35,312 bases of DNA from Bacillota bacterium (GTDB lineage: Bacteria > Bacillota_I > Bacilli_A > Acholeplasmatales > Acholeplasmataceae): the NCBI GenBank assembly GCA_018817915.1, contig JAHISX010000052.1, positions 1 through 35,312 on the forward strand, in the 5' to 3' direction. This document shows positions 7,853-17,846 of the stretch, in pieces. The translations under genes were made by a program, and so were the position numbers. The number at the start of each line of letters is the position of its first letter. The first letter of the stretch is position 1. A model generated the notes under the pieces. It was not told the DNA's origin, searched no databases, and saw only the letters and a list, made by a program, of their open reading frames with translations.

Positions 7853-10800
7853 ATGACACAGAATATGAACATATTGAGTTATACAATTGATGATTTCCAA
7901 AAGCAAAAACCTTTTTCAAGTTTTTTAAGCGGTATTGCTGGAAAGATGGGGATCCCTTTATGGGCTTTTTATGTTAATAGAGGACAACTTATATCATCAT
8001 TTGGAATAAGAGATAAAAACAGCGCAATCATGGAATTTTTTCCAGCAAATAATGCATATCATTATGTATCAAGAATAGGATTTAGAACTTTCATTAAAAA
8101 AGATGGCAAGGTTTATGAATTTTTTAAAGAAAAAAATTTTAATCAAAAATTAAATGTTAGACAAGATCAAGTTTCCATTGAAGAAGATCAAAAAGAACTT
8201 GGTATTAAAGTTAAAGTAACATACTTTACACTCCCAAACGAACCGATTGCAGGGTTGGTTAGAAAAGTTGAAGTTGATAGTTATAAAGAAAAATCAGACA
8301 TAGAAGTTATCGATGGACTCGCTCAAATCATTCCTTCTGGCATTGATTATGGCTCATTAAAATCAGTATCTAACCTGATGCAAAGCTGGATGGCAAATAT
8401 ACATGAAAAAGATTATGTATTTTATAAGCTTCGTGCTTCAACTGATGATGGAGCTGAAGTTAATGAAGTTCATGATGGCAATTTCTACTTAACCAAATCA
8501 ACTGTTGAGCCATTACTTATCAGTGATTATAAATTAATATTTGATGAAGATACTTCATTAGAGACACCATACTTATTTGAACAAAACTCTATCGAACAAC
8601 TTTCAAAAATAAAACAAGTACATGTTAACCAAGTGCCTTGTGCTATGAGTGGATTTTCATTTGAAAATGCCCAAAAAGTTTCTTTTGTTAGTATGATCGG
8701 ATTCGTATCTGATAAGAACGTCTTAGATAAAATGACTCATTTGTTCACTTTAGAATACTTTTCCAATAAAGAAATAGAAAATGAGCAAATTCATAGTGAA
8801 CTCGTCTCGGCAATAGAAACTAAGACGAGTCAACCAGTATTTGATGCATATTTGAAACAATGTTACTTAGACAATGTTTTAAGAGGCGGGCAACCTTTGA
8901 TTTTAAAGACTGCGCATGGTCCTGTCGCTTATCATTTGTATTCTAGAAAGCATGGAGATTTAGAAAGAGATTACAATTTCTTTAGTATTGATCCAGCATT
9001 CTATTCTCAAGGCAACGGCAATTTTAGAGATGTTCTCCAAAACAGAAGAAATGATTTGTTTTTCCAACCTGAAATTGGAGATTTCAATATTTACCAGTTT
9101 AGTTCACTCATTCAAGCAGATGGATATAATCCTCTAAGTATTGGGGGTGTAACATTCAAATATCTCGGAGATATTGACCAAGCACCCGAAATATTAACAG
9201 ATATACTCAAAAATGAATTTACACCAGGTATGGTAGCAACTAAATTATTTCAAAATGAACTTGAGATTGATGATAGTTTAGATGAGATTATTAAACATAG
9301 TGAAGTTGTAGTAAAAGCTGCATTTGGTGAAGGATATTGGGAAGATCATTTTACTTATTTATATGATTTAATTGATTCTTACTTATCAATATATCCTGAC
9401 CAACTAGAAAATTTGATGTTTCAACTAAAGATTCCATTCTTTGAATCACCAGTTTATGTCTTACCTAGAAATGAAAAATATGTCCTTCGCAAAGATGGAC
9501 AAATTAGACAGTACGGAGCAGTAAGACATTTACATGATCAAAAAGATCGATGGCTGACGAATCATGAAGGTCTCATAGAAACCAATCTATTTGGTAAGTT
9601 ATTAACACTTGCACTCAATAAATTCGGTCATTTAGATCCATATGGCATTGGATTATCCTATGAAGGTAACAAGCCAGGATGGAATGATGCTATGAATGGA
9701 GTTCCAGGATTATTCGGTTCTGGTGTATCTGAAACTATTGAATTACAAAAGATAGTGAACTTATTGGCTAAGATTGTTAAAGAACACCCAAGTCAAAAAG
9801 TAATATTGCTCAAATCAACAGAAAAACTAGCTAATGAGCTTAAGCATATTGATTATCAAAATGCTTTTAATTCATGGGATGAACGCATGAATGCTTTAGA
9901 GGCTTATCGAAAATCTTTATTTGATGAACAAACAGTCATAGAGCATCAAACTCATCATTATGATTTAGTTATTGAAATCATGCAAAAGAATTTAACTGAA
10001 GCTTTACAAAAAGCAAAAGCTATTGATTCTATATACCCCACCTATTTAACTTATGAAGTTGAAGACTATGAACAAATTTTGAATAAAAATTCGAAACCAG
10101 TCATTGGTGAATATGGATTACCGGTAGTCAAAGTTAAAAAGTTTACAGTGCATCATCTTCCTAGTTTCTTAGAAGCACCTGCAAGATACTTGAAATCACT
10201 AAGTTCAAAATCAGAAGCAAAAGCCATTTATGATGAAATAAGAAAAACTGAACTCTATGATAAGAAACTTCAGTTTTATCAAACAAGTACATCATTAGAT
10301 GCTTTCAGTAATGAAATTGGAAGAATTCGTGCATTTACACCAGGATGGTTAGAAAGAGAATCAAACTTTCTACACATGACATATAAATATTTATTAGGTA
10401 TGTTAAAATCAGGGCTTTATGAAGAGTTTTATGAAGAAATAAAAACAAATTACACATGTTTTATGGATCCTAAAGTTTACGGAAGATCACCTATTGAAAA
10501 TTCATCATTTCTTGTAACTTCCTCAAATCCAGATGCCAAGAAACATGGTCAAGGTTTTGTATCAAGATTATCAGGGTCAACCGCCGAATTATTATCTATG
10601 TGGCGTTACATGTTCCTAGGAGATCATTTGTTTACATTGGATCAAGGACAACTGGTTTTCGAACTCAGTCCTAAATTATCCAAATCATTCTTTAAGGATC
10701 GCATTGTTGAAGTGAGATTATTCAATCATACAACAATTGTTTATCATTTAGTCGATGACATCGATACATATGATCCAAATGCATATATCGAGAAGATGAC

Positions 10801-10921
10801 ACTTCACAAGATTGATGAAGTATGTGAAGTAGAAGGTAGTAAAGTACAAGGAAAGTGGACAAAAGACATCCGAAACGGTCAAGTCTTTAAAATAAATGTC
10901 TATATAAGAGGAGGAAAATAA
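7853..10921 (+). CDS. Large clan GH-Q glucan phosphorylase (GH149/GH161-like, probable beta-1,3-glucan phosphorylase)
   Basis: The 1022-residue protein is much longer than the GH94 enzyme at 3113 but shares the barrel logic. GNKPGWNDAMNGVPGLFGSG holds a candidate general acid, Asp612, equivalent to the GH94 DWNDGM motif. The N-terminus has GIPLWAFYVNRGQLISSFG and MEFFPANNAYHYVSRIGFRT, and GRSPIENSSFLVTSSNPD lies near the C-terminus. From memory this fits the GH149 or GH161 beta-1,3-glucan phosphorylases, which act on longer chains than laminaribiose; I cannot choose between the families without a search. There is no signal peptide, so it is cytoplasmic and releases glucose 1-phosphate. It is the first gene of the operon under the operator at 7827-7840, and the next gene starts immediately after its stop. 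Confidence 0.8.
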   Translation: MTQNMNILSYTIDDFQKQKPFSSFLSGIAGKMGIPLWAFYVNRGQLISSFGIRDKNSAIMEFFPANNAYHYVSRIGFRTFIKKDGKVYEFFKEKNFNQKLNVRQDQVSIEEDQKELGIKVKVTYFTLPNEPIAGLVRKVEVDSYKEKSDIEVIDGLAQIIPSGIDYGSLKSVSNLMQSWMANIHEKDYVFYKLRASTDDGAEVNEVHDGNFYLTKSTVEPLLISDYKLIFDEDTSLETPYLFEQNSIEQLSKIKQVHVNQVPCAMSGFSFENAQKVSFVSMIGFVSDKNVLDKMTHLFTLEYFSNKEIENEQIHSELVSAIETKTSQPVFDAYLKQCYLDNVLRGGQPLILKTAHGPVAYHLYSRKHGDLERDYNFFSIDPAFYSQGNGNFRDVLQNRRNDLFFQPEIGDFNIYQFSSLIQADGYNPLSIGGVTFKYLGDIDQAPEILTDILKNEFTPGMVATKLFQNELEIDDSLDEIIKHSEVVVKAAFGEGYWEDHFTYLYDLIDSYLSIYPDQLENLMFQLKIPFFESPVYVLPRNEKYVLRKDGQIRQYGAVRHLHDQKDRWLTNHEGLIETNLFGKLLTLALNKFGHLDPYGIGLSYEGNKPGWNDAMNGVPGLFGSGVSETIELQKIVNLLAKIVKEHPSQKVILLKSTEKLANELKHIDYQNAFNSWDERMNALEAYRKSLFDEQTVIEHQTHHYDLVIEIMQKNLTEALQKAKAIDSIYPTYLTYEVEDYEQILNKNSKPVIGEYGLPVVKVKKFTVHHLPSFLEAPARYLKSLSSKSEAKAIYDEIRKTELYDKKLQFYQTSTSLDAFSNEIGRIRAFTPGWLERESNFLHMTYKYLLGMLKSGLYEEFYEEIKTNYTCFMDPKVYGRSPIENSSFLVTSSNPDAKKHGQGFVSRLSGSTAELLSMWRYMFLGDHLFTLDQGQLVFELSPKLSKSFFKDRIVEVRLFNHTTIVYHLVDDIDTYDPNAYIEKMTLHKIDEVCEVEGSKVQGKWTKDIRNGQVFKINVYIRGGK

Positions 10922-13177
10922 ATGAAAAAACGAATTATTGTCTTAGCACTTGTTATGATGTTTGGATTTTTCTTGGTCTCATGTACACCAGATGAAGAAC
11001 CAATAGTCCCAACATTAACAAGTATTGTTATTAGTGGTGCAGATGATGTTACCTTAGCTTTCGAAGCTAATTTTAACATCTTAGATGGCGTTACTGCATT
11101 AGGTAATGACAGTGTAGATTACACTGCAGATATTACTTATGTAACAACATCAGCAGTACTAGATGGGGATGTATTGAATACCAGCGTAACTGGTAATCAT
11201 GCCATCCGTTATGAAGTGAGTGTAGATGGTATTGTTGCTCAACATTGGCGCTATATCACAGTTACACCTCCACAAGCTGTAGAAGGCGAAATGCTTGTGA
11301 ATCCAGACTTTGCAAATGGAACTGCTGGTTGGGATTCATCTGATGTCGTCTACAATGCAGATGGCTCATCAATGACTCTATCTACAGAAGATGGTGCACT
11401 TAAAGCAGAAGTTGTTGCTGGTACAAATGTTTACACGCCTAGATTTGGTCAAATGAATGTACCTTTTGAGCAAGGCAAAGCTTACAAGGTTAGTTTTGAT
11501 GCAAAAGCTAGTGTTGAAAAAATAATTAACCTACAAGTCGGTGAATTATTATCAGGTGCTCCATACTTTACAGATTTCAAACCTGGTCAAACAGAACATC
11601 GTACAATTACAACAGAATGGGCTAATTACGAGTATTCATTCATGATGACTTTAGACAACCCACGTGGTGGCGTCTTATTTGAATTGGGTGCTATTGGTGG
11701 TGTTGCTGTTGATGGTACTTTATGGTTTGACAACATTCTTATTGAAGAAACAACCATTACTGGAGATTCAGTTTTACCAGCTATTTCTGGTGTTAAAGCA
11801 ACTACTAACATCTTAATTGATTCAACATTTGATCCACTTACTGGTGTTACTGCGTCAGATAATATTGATGGTGATATTACTGCTAGCATTGAAGTTGCTA
11901 TTTATTCAGTTGTTGGAGAAGTTGAAACATTAGTTACCACAATTGATACATCAGCTGAAGCAGTCTATCGTATCGTTTATACTGTGTCAGATGCTGCAGG
12001 AAATGAAACTGTTGCTGAAACTGTAGCTACAATTGTTTTACAACTAAATTGGGTTGGTTACGGTATGACAGTTGTTGAATCTGATACAGACGTTACAATT
12101 ACATACACTGCAACACCTGAATCTTGGTGGAATAACAATGCACAACTTGAAGTTTCAGATTTTGATGGAACTAAAGATGCTGTTTTATTCACATTTACAG
12201 GAGTCGCTGATCAAGAATATCTATTTAAAATTGAAGGTGGCGGAGCAGCAAAAGAATTAGCAGTCATTGCTGATGGTACTGAACAAGAATTATTATTAGA
12301 TTTAGCTTCAATGACAGAAGCACAAAGAGATGGATTGAATTTAATCATTGTCTTCGTGAAAACTTTGGATGCTGCTGGTACACTAGTTGTAAATAATTGG
12401 GAATATGGTCCTTCATGGATTGGTTATGGTTTAACAGTGGTTGAAACTGCAACTGATGTTAGCATCACATACACTGCAACACCTGCATCTTGGTGGAATA
12501 ACAATGCACAACTAAAAGTTGTAAACTTTGATGGAACACAAAATCAAGTACAGTTCACATTCACTGGTGTTTTAGGCACAGAATATTTATTTAAAATTGA
12601 AGGTGGCGGACAAGCTGCAGAATTAGGAATGGTTGCTGATGGTACAGAACAAGTATTGCTGTTACCTTTGACGACAATGACAGAAGTACAAAGAAACGGA
12701 TTGAACTTAATCATCGTCTTTGTGAAAACTGAAGGTGCTGCTGGTACAGTTGTTGTAAATGATTGGACATATGGTCCAGTTGTTGAAACAGTTGCTCCAG
12801 TTTGGACTGACTTTGGCATAGCTGTTGTTGAAACTGAAACTGAAGTAACTTTAACTTATACATCAACACCAACAGAATGGTGGAATAACAATGCAAGACT
12901 TGCAGTAGTTGGTTTTGATGGAACAAAGAATCAAGTCGTATTTACATTCACTGGTGTTGCTGGTGAAGAATACGTATTTAAAATTGAAGGTGGCGGACAA
13001 GCTTTAGAATTAACAGTTGCTGCTACTGGAGCATCTCAACAAGCTGTATTAGATTTAAGTGCTATGACTCAAGTACAAAGAGAAGGATTGAATTTACTTG
13101 TTGTCTTTTCAAAAACTATAGGAGCTTCAGGAACATTAGTAATTACTGATGTTGAATATACTGTTGCAACAACATAA
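10922..13177 (+). CDS. Surface glucan-binding lipoprotein with three tandem repeats
   Basis: The 751-residue protein has a lipoprotein signal (LVSC, lipidated Cys21). An Ig-like segment (about 25-115) is followed by a CBM4/9-like module (about 121-277, LVNPDF near the start and WFDNILIEE near the end) and a DUF5011-like Ig domain (about 280-372, SDNIDGDIT and YTVSDAAGN). Three tandem repeats of about 122 residues start at 376, 498 and 627, each with a WWNNNA core, FKIEGGG and a GLNL segment. No catalytic motif is visible, so the protein probably captures polysaccharide at the surface. AGAGGAGG provides a strong ribosome binding site, and an 11-bp hairpin follows the gene. Confidence 0.85.
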   Translation: MKKRIIVLALVMMFGFFLVSCTPDEEPIVPTLTSIVISGADDVTLAFEANFNILDGVTALGNDSVDYTADITYVTTSAVLDGDVLNTSVTGNHAIRYEVSVDGIVAQHWRYITVTPPQAVEGEMLVNPDFANGTAGWDSSDVVYNADGSSMTLSTEDGALKAEVVAGTNVYTPRFGQMNVPFEQGKAYKVSFDAKASVEKIINLQVGELLSGAPYFTDFKPGQTEHRTITTEWANYEYSFMMTLDNPRGGVLFELGAIGGVAVDGTLWFDNILIEETTITGDSVLPAISGVKATTNILIDSTFDPLTGVTASDNIDGDITASIEVAIYSVVGEVETLVTTIDTSAEAVYRIVYTVSDAAGNETVAETVATIVLQLNWVGYGMTVVESDTDVTITYTATPESWWNNNAQLEVSDFDGTKDAVLFTFTGVADQEYLFKIEGGGAAKELAVIADGTEQELLLDLASMTEAQRDGLNLIIVFVKTLDAAGTLVVNNWEYGPSWIGYGLTVVETATDVSITYTATPASWWNNNAQLKVVNFDGTQNQVQFTFTGVLGTEYLFKIEGGGQAAELGMVADGTEQVLLLPLTTMTEVQRNGLNLIIVFVKTEGAAGTVVVNDWTYGPVVETVAPVWTDFGIAVVETETEVTLTYTSTPTEWWNNNARLAVVGFDGTKNQVVFTFTGVAGEEYVFKIEGGGQALELTVAATGASQQAVLDLSAMTQVQREGLNLLVVFSKTIGASGTLVITDVEYTVATT
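12047..13174 (+). repeat. Three in-frame tandem repeats of about 370 bp
   Basis: The units start near 12047, 12413 and 12800 and encode copies of one module with shared blocks ATPxSWWNNNA, FDGT, FTFTGV, FKIEGGG and QRxGLNL. Copies 1 and 2 are closest, also at DNA level (TGGTGGAATAACAATGCA is identical). Copy 3 is more diverged and preceded by a short linker. Confidence 0.9.
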
Positions 13178-13198
13178 AGTTAAAAAGTTTAAATAGTG

Positions 13199-13228
13199 AT
13201 GGTGCATAGACAGCGTTCTATGCACCAT
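13199..13228 (+). promoter_or_regulatory. Strong intergenic hairpin after the repeat lipoprotein gene
   Basis: ATGGTGCATAG (13199-13209) and CTATGCACCAT (13218-13228) form a perfect 11-bp stem with an eight-base loop. No T-run follows, so it is probably not a full terminator. It may protect the 3' end of the upstream message or allow partial read-through, giving more surface protein than permease. Confidence 0.6.
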
Positions 13229-13266
13229 ACTCTAAACATAAAGTATTTAAGAATAGGAGGAAAAAA

Positions 13267-14709
13267 ATGAAGAAATTATTACTTTTATTTGTTGCCTTAT
13301 TCCTAGTGGTTGGTCTTTATGCTTGTGGTGGAGATGAAGTTATTGATCCCATTGTTACACAAAAAATAGAGCTTACATATGCTGATTGGGGCGATCAAGA
13401 TTTAAATCAGAGAATGATTGAAGCCTTTATGGTTGAATATCCTGATATTAGAGTTTCACTACGTACAGATATTAATGGCAGTGGAGCAGAATTTACAGGA
13501 AATCTTGTAACTGCTGCACAAGCTGGAATTTTACCTGATGTATTTGCTACAGATAATGTTCCAACGATTATCAATGCCGATTTGACTTATGATTTAGCAG
13601 AACTATGGGATGCTGATCCAGATACTGATCTCGTTTATGATAATGTTGCACTTACTGGTGTTTATAACGGTCACAGATATGCAGTTCCTTCATTCCAATT
13701 TATTAAAGGCATTATGATCAATTTAGACATCTTTGAAGCTGCAAACTTAGTTACTGTTGAAGGTAAATATAGAATTGATAATGATGGCTATCCTGTTAAG
13801 GACTGGACTCATGCAGAGTTCGTAGAAATTGCTAAAACAATTACAAACTTTGACTTAGACAATCCTGAAAATCTTGTTATCGGTATGGACACTTGGTACG
13901 GAGCACCTGATTTTCAACAAGTTTGGCCAATGATGAATGATGCTGATGTCCAATATGATACATGGGATGGTAGTGCATTCCACTACACATCTGCTGATTG
14001 GATTGCTGCTATGGAAGAAAAAGTAGCTTTACACCAATTAACCAATGGAACTACCACTAGATTTACACCAGAAGACCTTGAATATCAACCTGCATTGGCT
14101 GGATATTTAATTCAAACTGGTTATGCCGCAATGGACATTGAAGGTTCATGGCAATTTGGTGTGATTAATGCTGCTAAAGAAGATAGCAATATCAATTTAG
14201 GTTTCTGGCCATATCCAAGTGGATCTGCTGGTTTATTCCCACCAACAATCCTTGATTATCAAGCAGTCTCATCTCAAACAGCTCATCCTGAAGAAGCATA
14301 TTTACTTGCAAAATGGATGACATTCGGCGAAGATGGATGGAAAACTCGTCTTGATTTGCTAGAAGCTGATCGCGATGAAGCATTAGCCAATGGTGATTTA
14401 CCTATACATTTAGATCGTTTCCCAGTTGCTGATTATCCAGATGTTTGGGATAGAGTTTATGACTTGGTTGACGATATTGAAGGTTTAAATTACACATTAG
14501 AACGTATTGAATATGCAAAACCTGACCTTGATAAATGGTTACCAGGGTACAAAGATTTCTGGGCTTGGGTAAGTGATCCTGAAAACCCATATAATTGGGA
14601 TAGTTTAGTTATTGATGGTCCAACTGCTGTAGCAACATATGCTGTGCAATGGGAAGCAAAAGCAAATGAACTTGTACAAGGACAACTAGATACTTTAGGT
14701 GCTGATTGA
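13267..14709 (+). CDS. ABC sugar importer substrate-binding lipoprotein
   Basis: The 480-residue protein begins with a lipoprotein signal (GLYAC, lipidated Cys20). It has the family 1 extracellular solute-binding fold: ELTYADWGDQDLNQRMIEAF, EYPDIRV, an ILPDVFATDN segment and FWPYPSGSAG in the hinge region. Many exposed Trp and Tyr residues fit oligosaccharide binding. The ribosome binding site AGGAGG stands before the ATG. It is flanked by strong hairpins on both sides, which fits high expression relative to the permeases. Substrate is inferred as beta-1,3-gluco-oligosaccharide from the neighbours only. Confidence 0.9.
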   Translation: MKKLLLLFVALFLVVGLYACGGDEVIDPIVTQKIELTYADWGDQDLNQRMIEAFMVEYPDIRVSLRTDINGSGAEFTGNLVTAAQAGILPDVFATDNVPTIINADLTYDLAELWDADPDTDLVYDNVALTGVYNGHRYAVPSFQFIKGIMINLDIFEAANLVTVEGKYRIDNDGYPVKDWTHAEFVEIAKTITNFDLDNPENLVIGMDTWYGAPDFQQVWPMMNDADVQYDTWDGSAFHYTSADWIAAMEEKVALHQLTNGTTTRFTPEDLEYQPALAGYLIQTGYAAMDIEGSWQFGVINAAKEDSNINLGFWPYPSGSAGLFPPTILDYQAVSSQTAHPEEAYLLAKWMTFGEDGWKTRLDLLEADRDEALANGDLPIHLDRFPVADYPDVWDRVYDLVDDIEGLNYTLERIEYAKPDLDKWLPGYKDFWAWVSDPENPYNWDSLVIDGPTAVATYAVQWEAKANELVQGQLDTLGAD

Positions 14710-14717
14710 TCAAATGA

Positions 14718-14756
14718 AATGGATAAGAGGGGAAATTTTCCCCTCTTAAATCCATT
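14718..14756 (+). promoter_or_regulatory. Strong intergenic hairpin after the binding-protein gene
   Basis: AATGGAT plus AAGAGGGGAAA (14718-14735) pairs with TTTCCCCTCTT plus ATCCATT (14737-14756), with a two-base bulge. No T-run follows, so partial termination or 3'-end protection is more likely than full stop. AGGGAGG for the next gene lies just after it. Confidence 0.65.
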
Positions 14757-14774
14757 ATATATTAGGGAGGAAGC

Positions 14775-17700
14775 ATGAAGAACATCATTATATTATTTAA
14801 AAAAGGATTTAAAAAAATCAAATCTAGCATCAGCGAATTTAGTGCTAAGCGGATTATATCCATAATCTTAGCATTTGTTTTAATTCTCGTTGTCGTGCTA
14901 TCTTTTTTTAAGCAATCCTCAATTGATACTTTTTTTGAAACTTCCTTATTAGCAAATGATTATCAAAATGAAGCTTTGAGTAATGCTTTTAGCACACCTT
15001 TGTATACACAGGTTAAACAAGCTTATATCGAAGCGAATGCTACAGAAACTGATATAGAAAAGACCATACTTACATCGGATATGACATCATTACAACCTAT
15101 TGACATCAATGATGCTGATTATGGTAATATTGTCAGTGATTATGTTGATGCAACAGGTATTTCACAAGATGTTTATTTATTAGATGATTCACATTCAGTA
15201 TCATTTGTTCATACAAACACAGAAGCCGGGCTATACTATATTGCTTTAGACTATTACGAGTTAGAAGAAAGCATTAACAACACTCAAATCAGTATTAAAG
15301 TTAATGGAGAAAGCCCTTTTTATGAAAGTCAAACGATTGTTCTACCTTCTAAATGGGAATTATCTTCTACTGAATTTACACTCGACAGGTATTTAAATGA
15401 AATACAACCTAGTTCTAATAAAATCAAAGATTGGTATCATCATAAGGTTAATGACTATCGTGGCATGCATCCAGGTCTGTTTGCTTTTGAGCTAGAAGAA
15501 AACGATGTTGTTGAAGTCGAGTATGTCAATGGACAACTATTAATCGGACAATTCTATTATGTTTTAGAAGATAACATTCCAACTTATGATGCATATCTAG
15601 CAAGTCATGGAACTTCAGATGTCATTGATGATAATATTACGATTGCTGCACGCGACATGGCATCACGAAATGATGCGTCGATTCGTTTAAGATCTGAATA
15701 TGATCCTTCAAACTTATATTACAATACCCAATTTTTAAGACTTAATGTTATTTTTGGTGAGTCATGGCAAAATAGCGGACAAGCGATTACTTATAATGTG
15801 GAAGTAGAAACATCAGGGTATTATTATTTATCTTTCAAATATCGTCAATATATGATTAAAGACATGCCTGTCTTTAGAAAGATCATGATTGATGGCGATG
15901 TACCATTTGATTTACTAGAAAATTATGCTTTTCCATATACAGTTAATTTTGTTAACCGTACATTAGTTGATGAAAACAATGACAACCTAAAGATATATCT
16001 TGAAGCCGGTTCTCATGAGTTTACGCTAGAAGCAGTTAACTATCCATATCGTCAAACGATTGAAACCATTCAGTATGTCATGAATGAGATTCAAAGCTTG
16101 GCTTTAGATATCAAGAGATATACAAGCGGTGGAACAGACAGATACCGTGACTGGGATATTGAAACTTATTTCCCAACAGCATCCTCTGATATTCTAGATT
16201 GGGCTGATCTAATTAGCCAAACTTATACACAACTCTTGAGTTTAACAAGTGTTGATCAACCTTCTGAAATTGGAAACTTGAAAGTTGCTGCAACACGTTT
16301 AATTAATATTGCAAATGATATCAATAAACTTCCAAGTTTAATGGTTCAATTTTCTGATGGTGACTCATCTGTCAATCAGATGCTAGGTAATTTGATGCAA
16401 AGTCTCATGCGCTCGAATCTTGAATTAGAACGCAGTATCTTTCATGGGGAAGATCCTATTGCTAAGCCATATGCAAACATATTTGTTCGCTTCTGGGAAG
16501 GCACTAAGCGTCTTGTTTTATCGTTTGTCAATAATCCTTATTCAGCATCAACGCGTCAAGATAATGAAATTACTGTTTGGGTAAACCATCCAAGACAGTA
16601 TATAGAAATCATGCAATCAATGATTGATGAGAGATATACAGGCTCAATGAAAATTACTTTATCACAGATGCCTGATCAAAATAAACTCGTATTAGCGAAT
16701 GCCAGTGGTCAATCACCTGATATCGCTTTAGGTGTCAATCACTGGATACCTTATGATTTTGCAGTCAGGGATGCTGCGCTCGATTTACGTCAATTTGATG
16801 GCTATGAAGAACTTGTCACTCATTTTTCTAAAGGGGCAATGATTCCTTATGTCTTTGAACAAGGTGTGTTTGGTATTCCGGAAACTCAAAACTTCTGGGT
16901 AACTTATTATCGCAAAGACATCTTAGACAGCATTGGTATTACTGAAATCCCTCAAACTTGGGATGAAATTATTGAGATTTTACCTTTGTTACAAAGCTAT
17001 GGCATGAACTATTTTGTACCATTAGCTCAATATAGTGGACTCAAACCATTTGTTGCTACATTGCCTTTCATTTACCAATTTGGTGGAGATCTCTATTCAT
17101 CAGATGGTATGCAGACCAATATCAATAGTGAAGAAACACTAGAAGGTATCACGTTAATGTCTGAACTATTTACTTTATACAATGTTCCTAAGTATGTTGG
17201 TTCATTTTATAATCAATTTAGATATGGCTTGCTTCCGATTGGTATTTCTGATTTATCCACTTATATTTTATTAGATACTGCTGCAGTAGAACTAGATGGA
17301 CTGTGGGGCATGGATTTACATCCTGGTGTTCTAGACCCTGATACTGGTGAGATTAACCGTTATAGCTCTGTTGGAGCTCAAGCATCCATGATCATGAGTG
17401 ATACAAAGTATCCTGAACAATCTTGGGATTTCTTGGAATGGTGGATGTCAACAGACGTCCAAAGCGACTTTGCATTTTTACTTCAAAGCACTTATGGTAA
17501 AGCTTATTTTTGGAATACAGCAAATCTTGATGCATTTGAAACACTTTCAATGCCTCAAATTTATAAAGATATCGTTTTAGAACAATGGACATACGGTCTA
17601 GAAGCTTCACGTATTCCCGGTGCATACATGGTTGAACGTGAAATTAGTAATGCATGGACTAAAATTGTTTTTGATGGAACAAATCCAAGACAAGCACTAG

Positions 17701-17846
17701 ATGAAGCCGTTCGTATTTCTAATCGAGAGATTATCTATAAGATGGCAGAATTTGGATACACATACCAAGGAGAAATATTGAAGGAATATATTGTTCCAAG
17801 TATTTACAATATTGACCAGTGGTTAACGGAGGTACATGATGATTAG
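14775..17846 (+). CDS. Membrane-anchored protein with a C-terminal substrate-binding domain
   Basis: The 1023-residue protein has a basic N-terminus and one transmembrane helix (about 26-46) with no lipobox, so it is anchored by the helix. Residues about 130-200 and 335-440 look like two beta-sandwich, galactose-binding-like modules ([32 protein letters not shown]). From about 597 ([20 protein letters not shown]) to the end it reads as a family 1 solute-binding domain, with [17 protein letters not shown] and [20 protein letters not shown]. This is about twice the normal length of a binding protein. Its gene overlaps the first permease gene by 11 bases, so it is probably a fixed part of the importer. 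Similar long binding proteins occur beside DUF5696 and Yip1-like genes in Paenibacillus-type bacteria (recollection, unchecked). Confidence 0.8.
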   Translation: MKNIIILFKKGFKKIKSSISEFSAKRIISIILAFVLILVVVLSFFKQSSIDTFFETSLLANDYQNEALSNAFSTPLYTQVKQAYIEANATETDIEKTILTSDMTSLQPIDINDADYGNIVSDYVDATGISQDVYLLDDSHSVSFVHTNTEAGLYYIALDYYELEESINNTQISIKVNGESPFYESQTIVLPSKWELSSTEFTLDRYLNEIQPSSNKIKDWYHHKVNDYRGMHPGLFAFELEENDVVEVEYVNGQLLIGQFYYVLEDNIPTYDAYLASHGTSDVIDDNITIAARDMASRNDASIRLRSEYDPSNLYYNTQFLRLNVIFGESWQNSGQAITYNVEVETSGYYYLSFKYRQYMIKDMPVFRKIMIDGDVPFDLLENYAFPYTVNFVNRTLVDENNDNLKIYLEAGSHEFTLEAVNYPYRQTIETIQYVMNEIQSLALDIKRYTSGGTDRYRDWDIETYFPTASSDILDWADLISQTYTQLLSLTSVDQPSEIGNLKVAATRLINIANDINKLPSLMVQFSDGDSSVNQMLGNLMQSLMRSNLELERSIFHGEDPIAKPYANIFVRFWEGTKRLVLSFVNNPYSASTRQDNEITVWVNHPRQYIEIMQSMIDERYTGSMKITLSQMPDQNKLVLANASGQSPDIALGVNHWIPYDFAVRDAALDLRQFDGYEELVTHFSKGAMIPYVFEQGVFGIPETQNFWVTYYRKDILDSIGITEIPQTWDEIIEILPLLQSYGMNYFVPLAQYSGLKPFVATLPFIYQFGGDLYSSDGMQTNINSEETLEGITLMSELFTLYNVPKYVGSFYNQFRYGLLPIGISDLSTYILLDTAAVELDGLWGMDLHPGVLDPDTGEINRYSSVGAQASMIMSDTKYPEQSWDFLEWWMSTDVQSDFAFLLQSTYGKAYFWNTANLDAFETLSMPQIYKDIVLEQWTYGLEASRIPGAYMVEREISNAWTKIVFDGTNPRQALDEAVRISNREIIYKMAEFGYTYQGEILKEYIVPSIYNIDQWLTEVHDD

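Noticed and set aside
7731-7919. Minus-strand open frame across the operator and promoter region
   Set aside because: It overlaps the LacI gene end, the promoter, the operator and the phosphorylase start, has no ribosome binding site and reads as unstructured Phe/Ser-rich sequence.
11626-12926. Several minus- and plus-strand open frames inside the repeat lipoprotein gene
   Set aside because: They are antisense or frame-shifted reflections of a repetitive, stop-poor coding region and lack ribosome binding sites or recognisable domains.
12047-13174. CRISPR-like or phase-variable DNA repeat
   Set aside because: The period is about 370 bp, in frame and diverged at DNA level; it encodes protein modules, and no short direct repeats with spacers are present.
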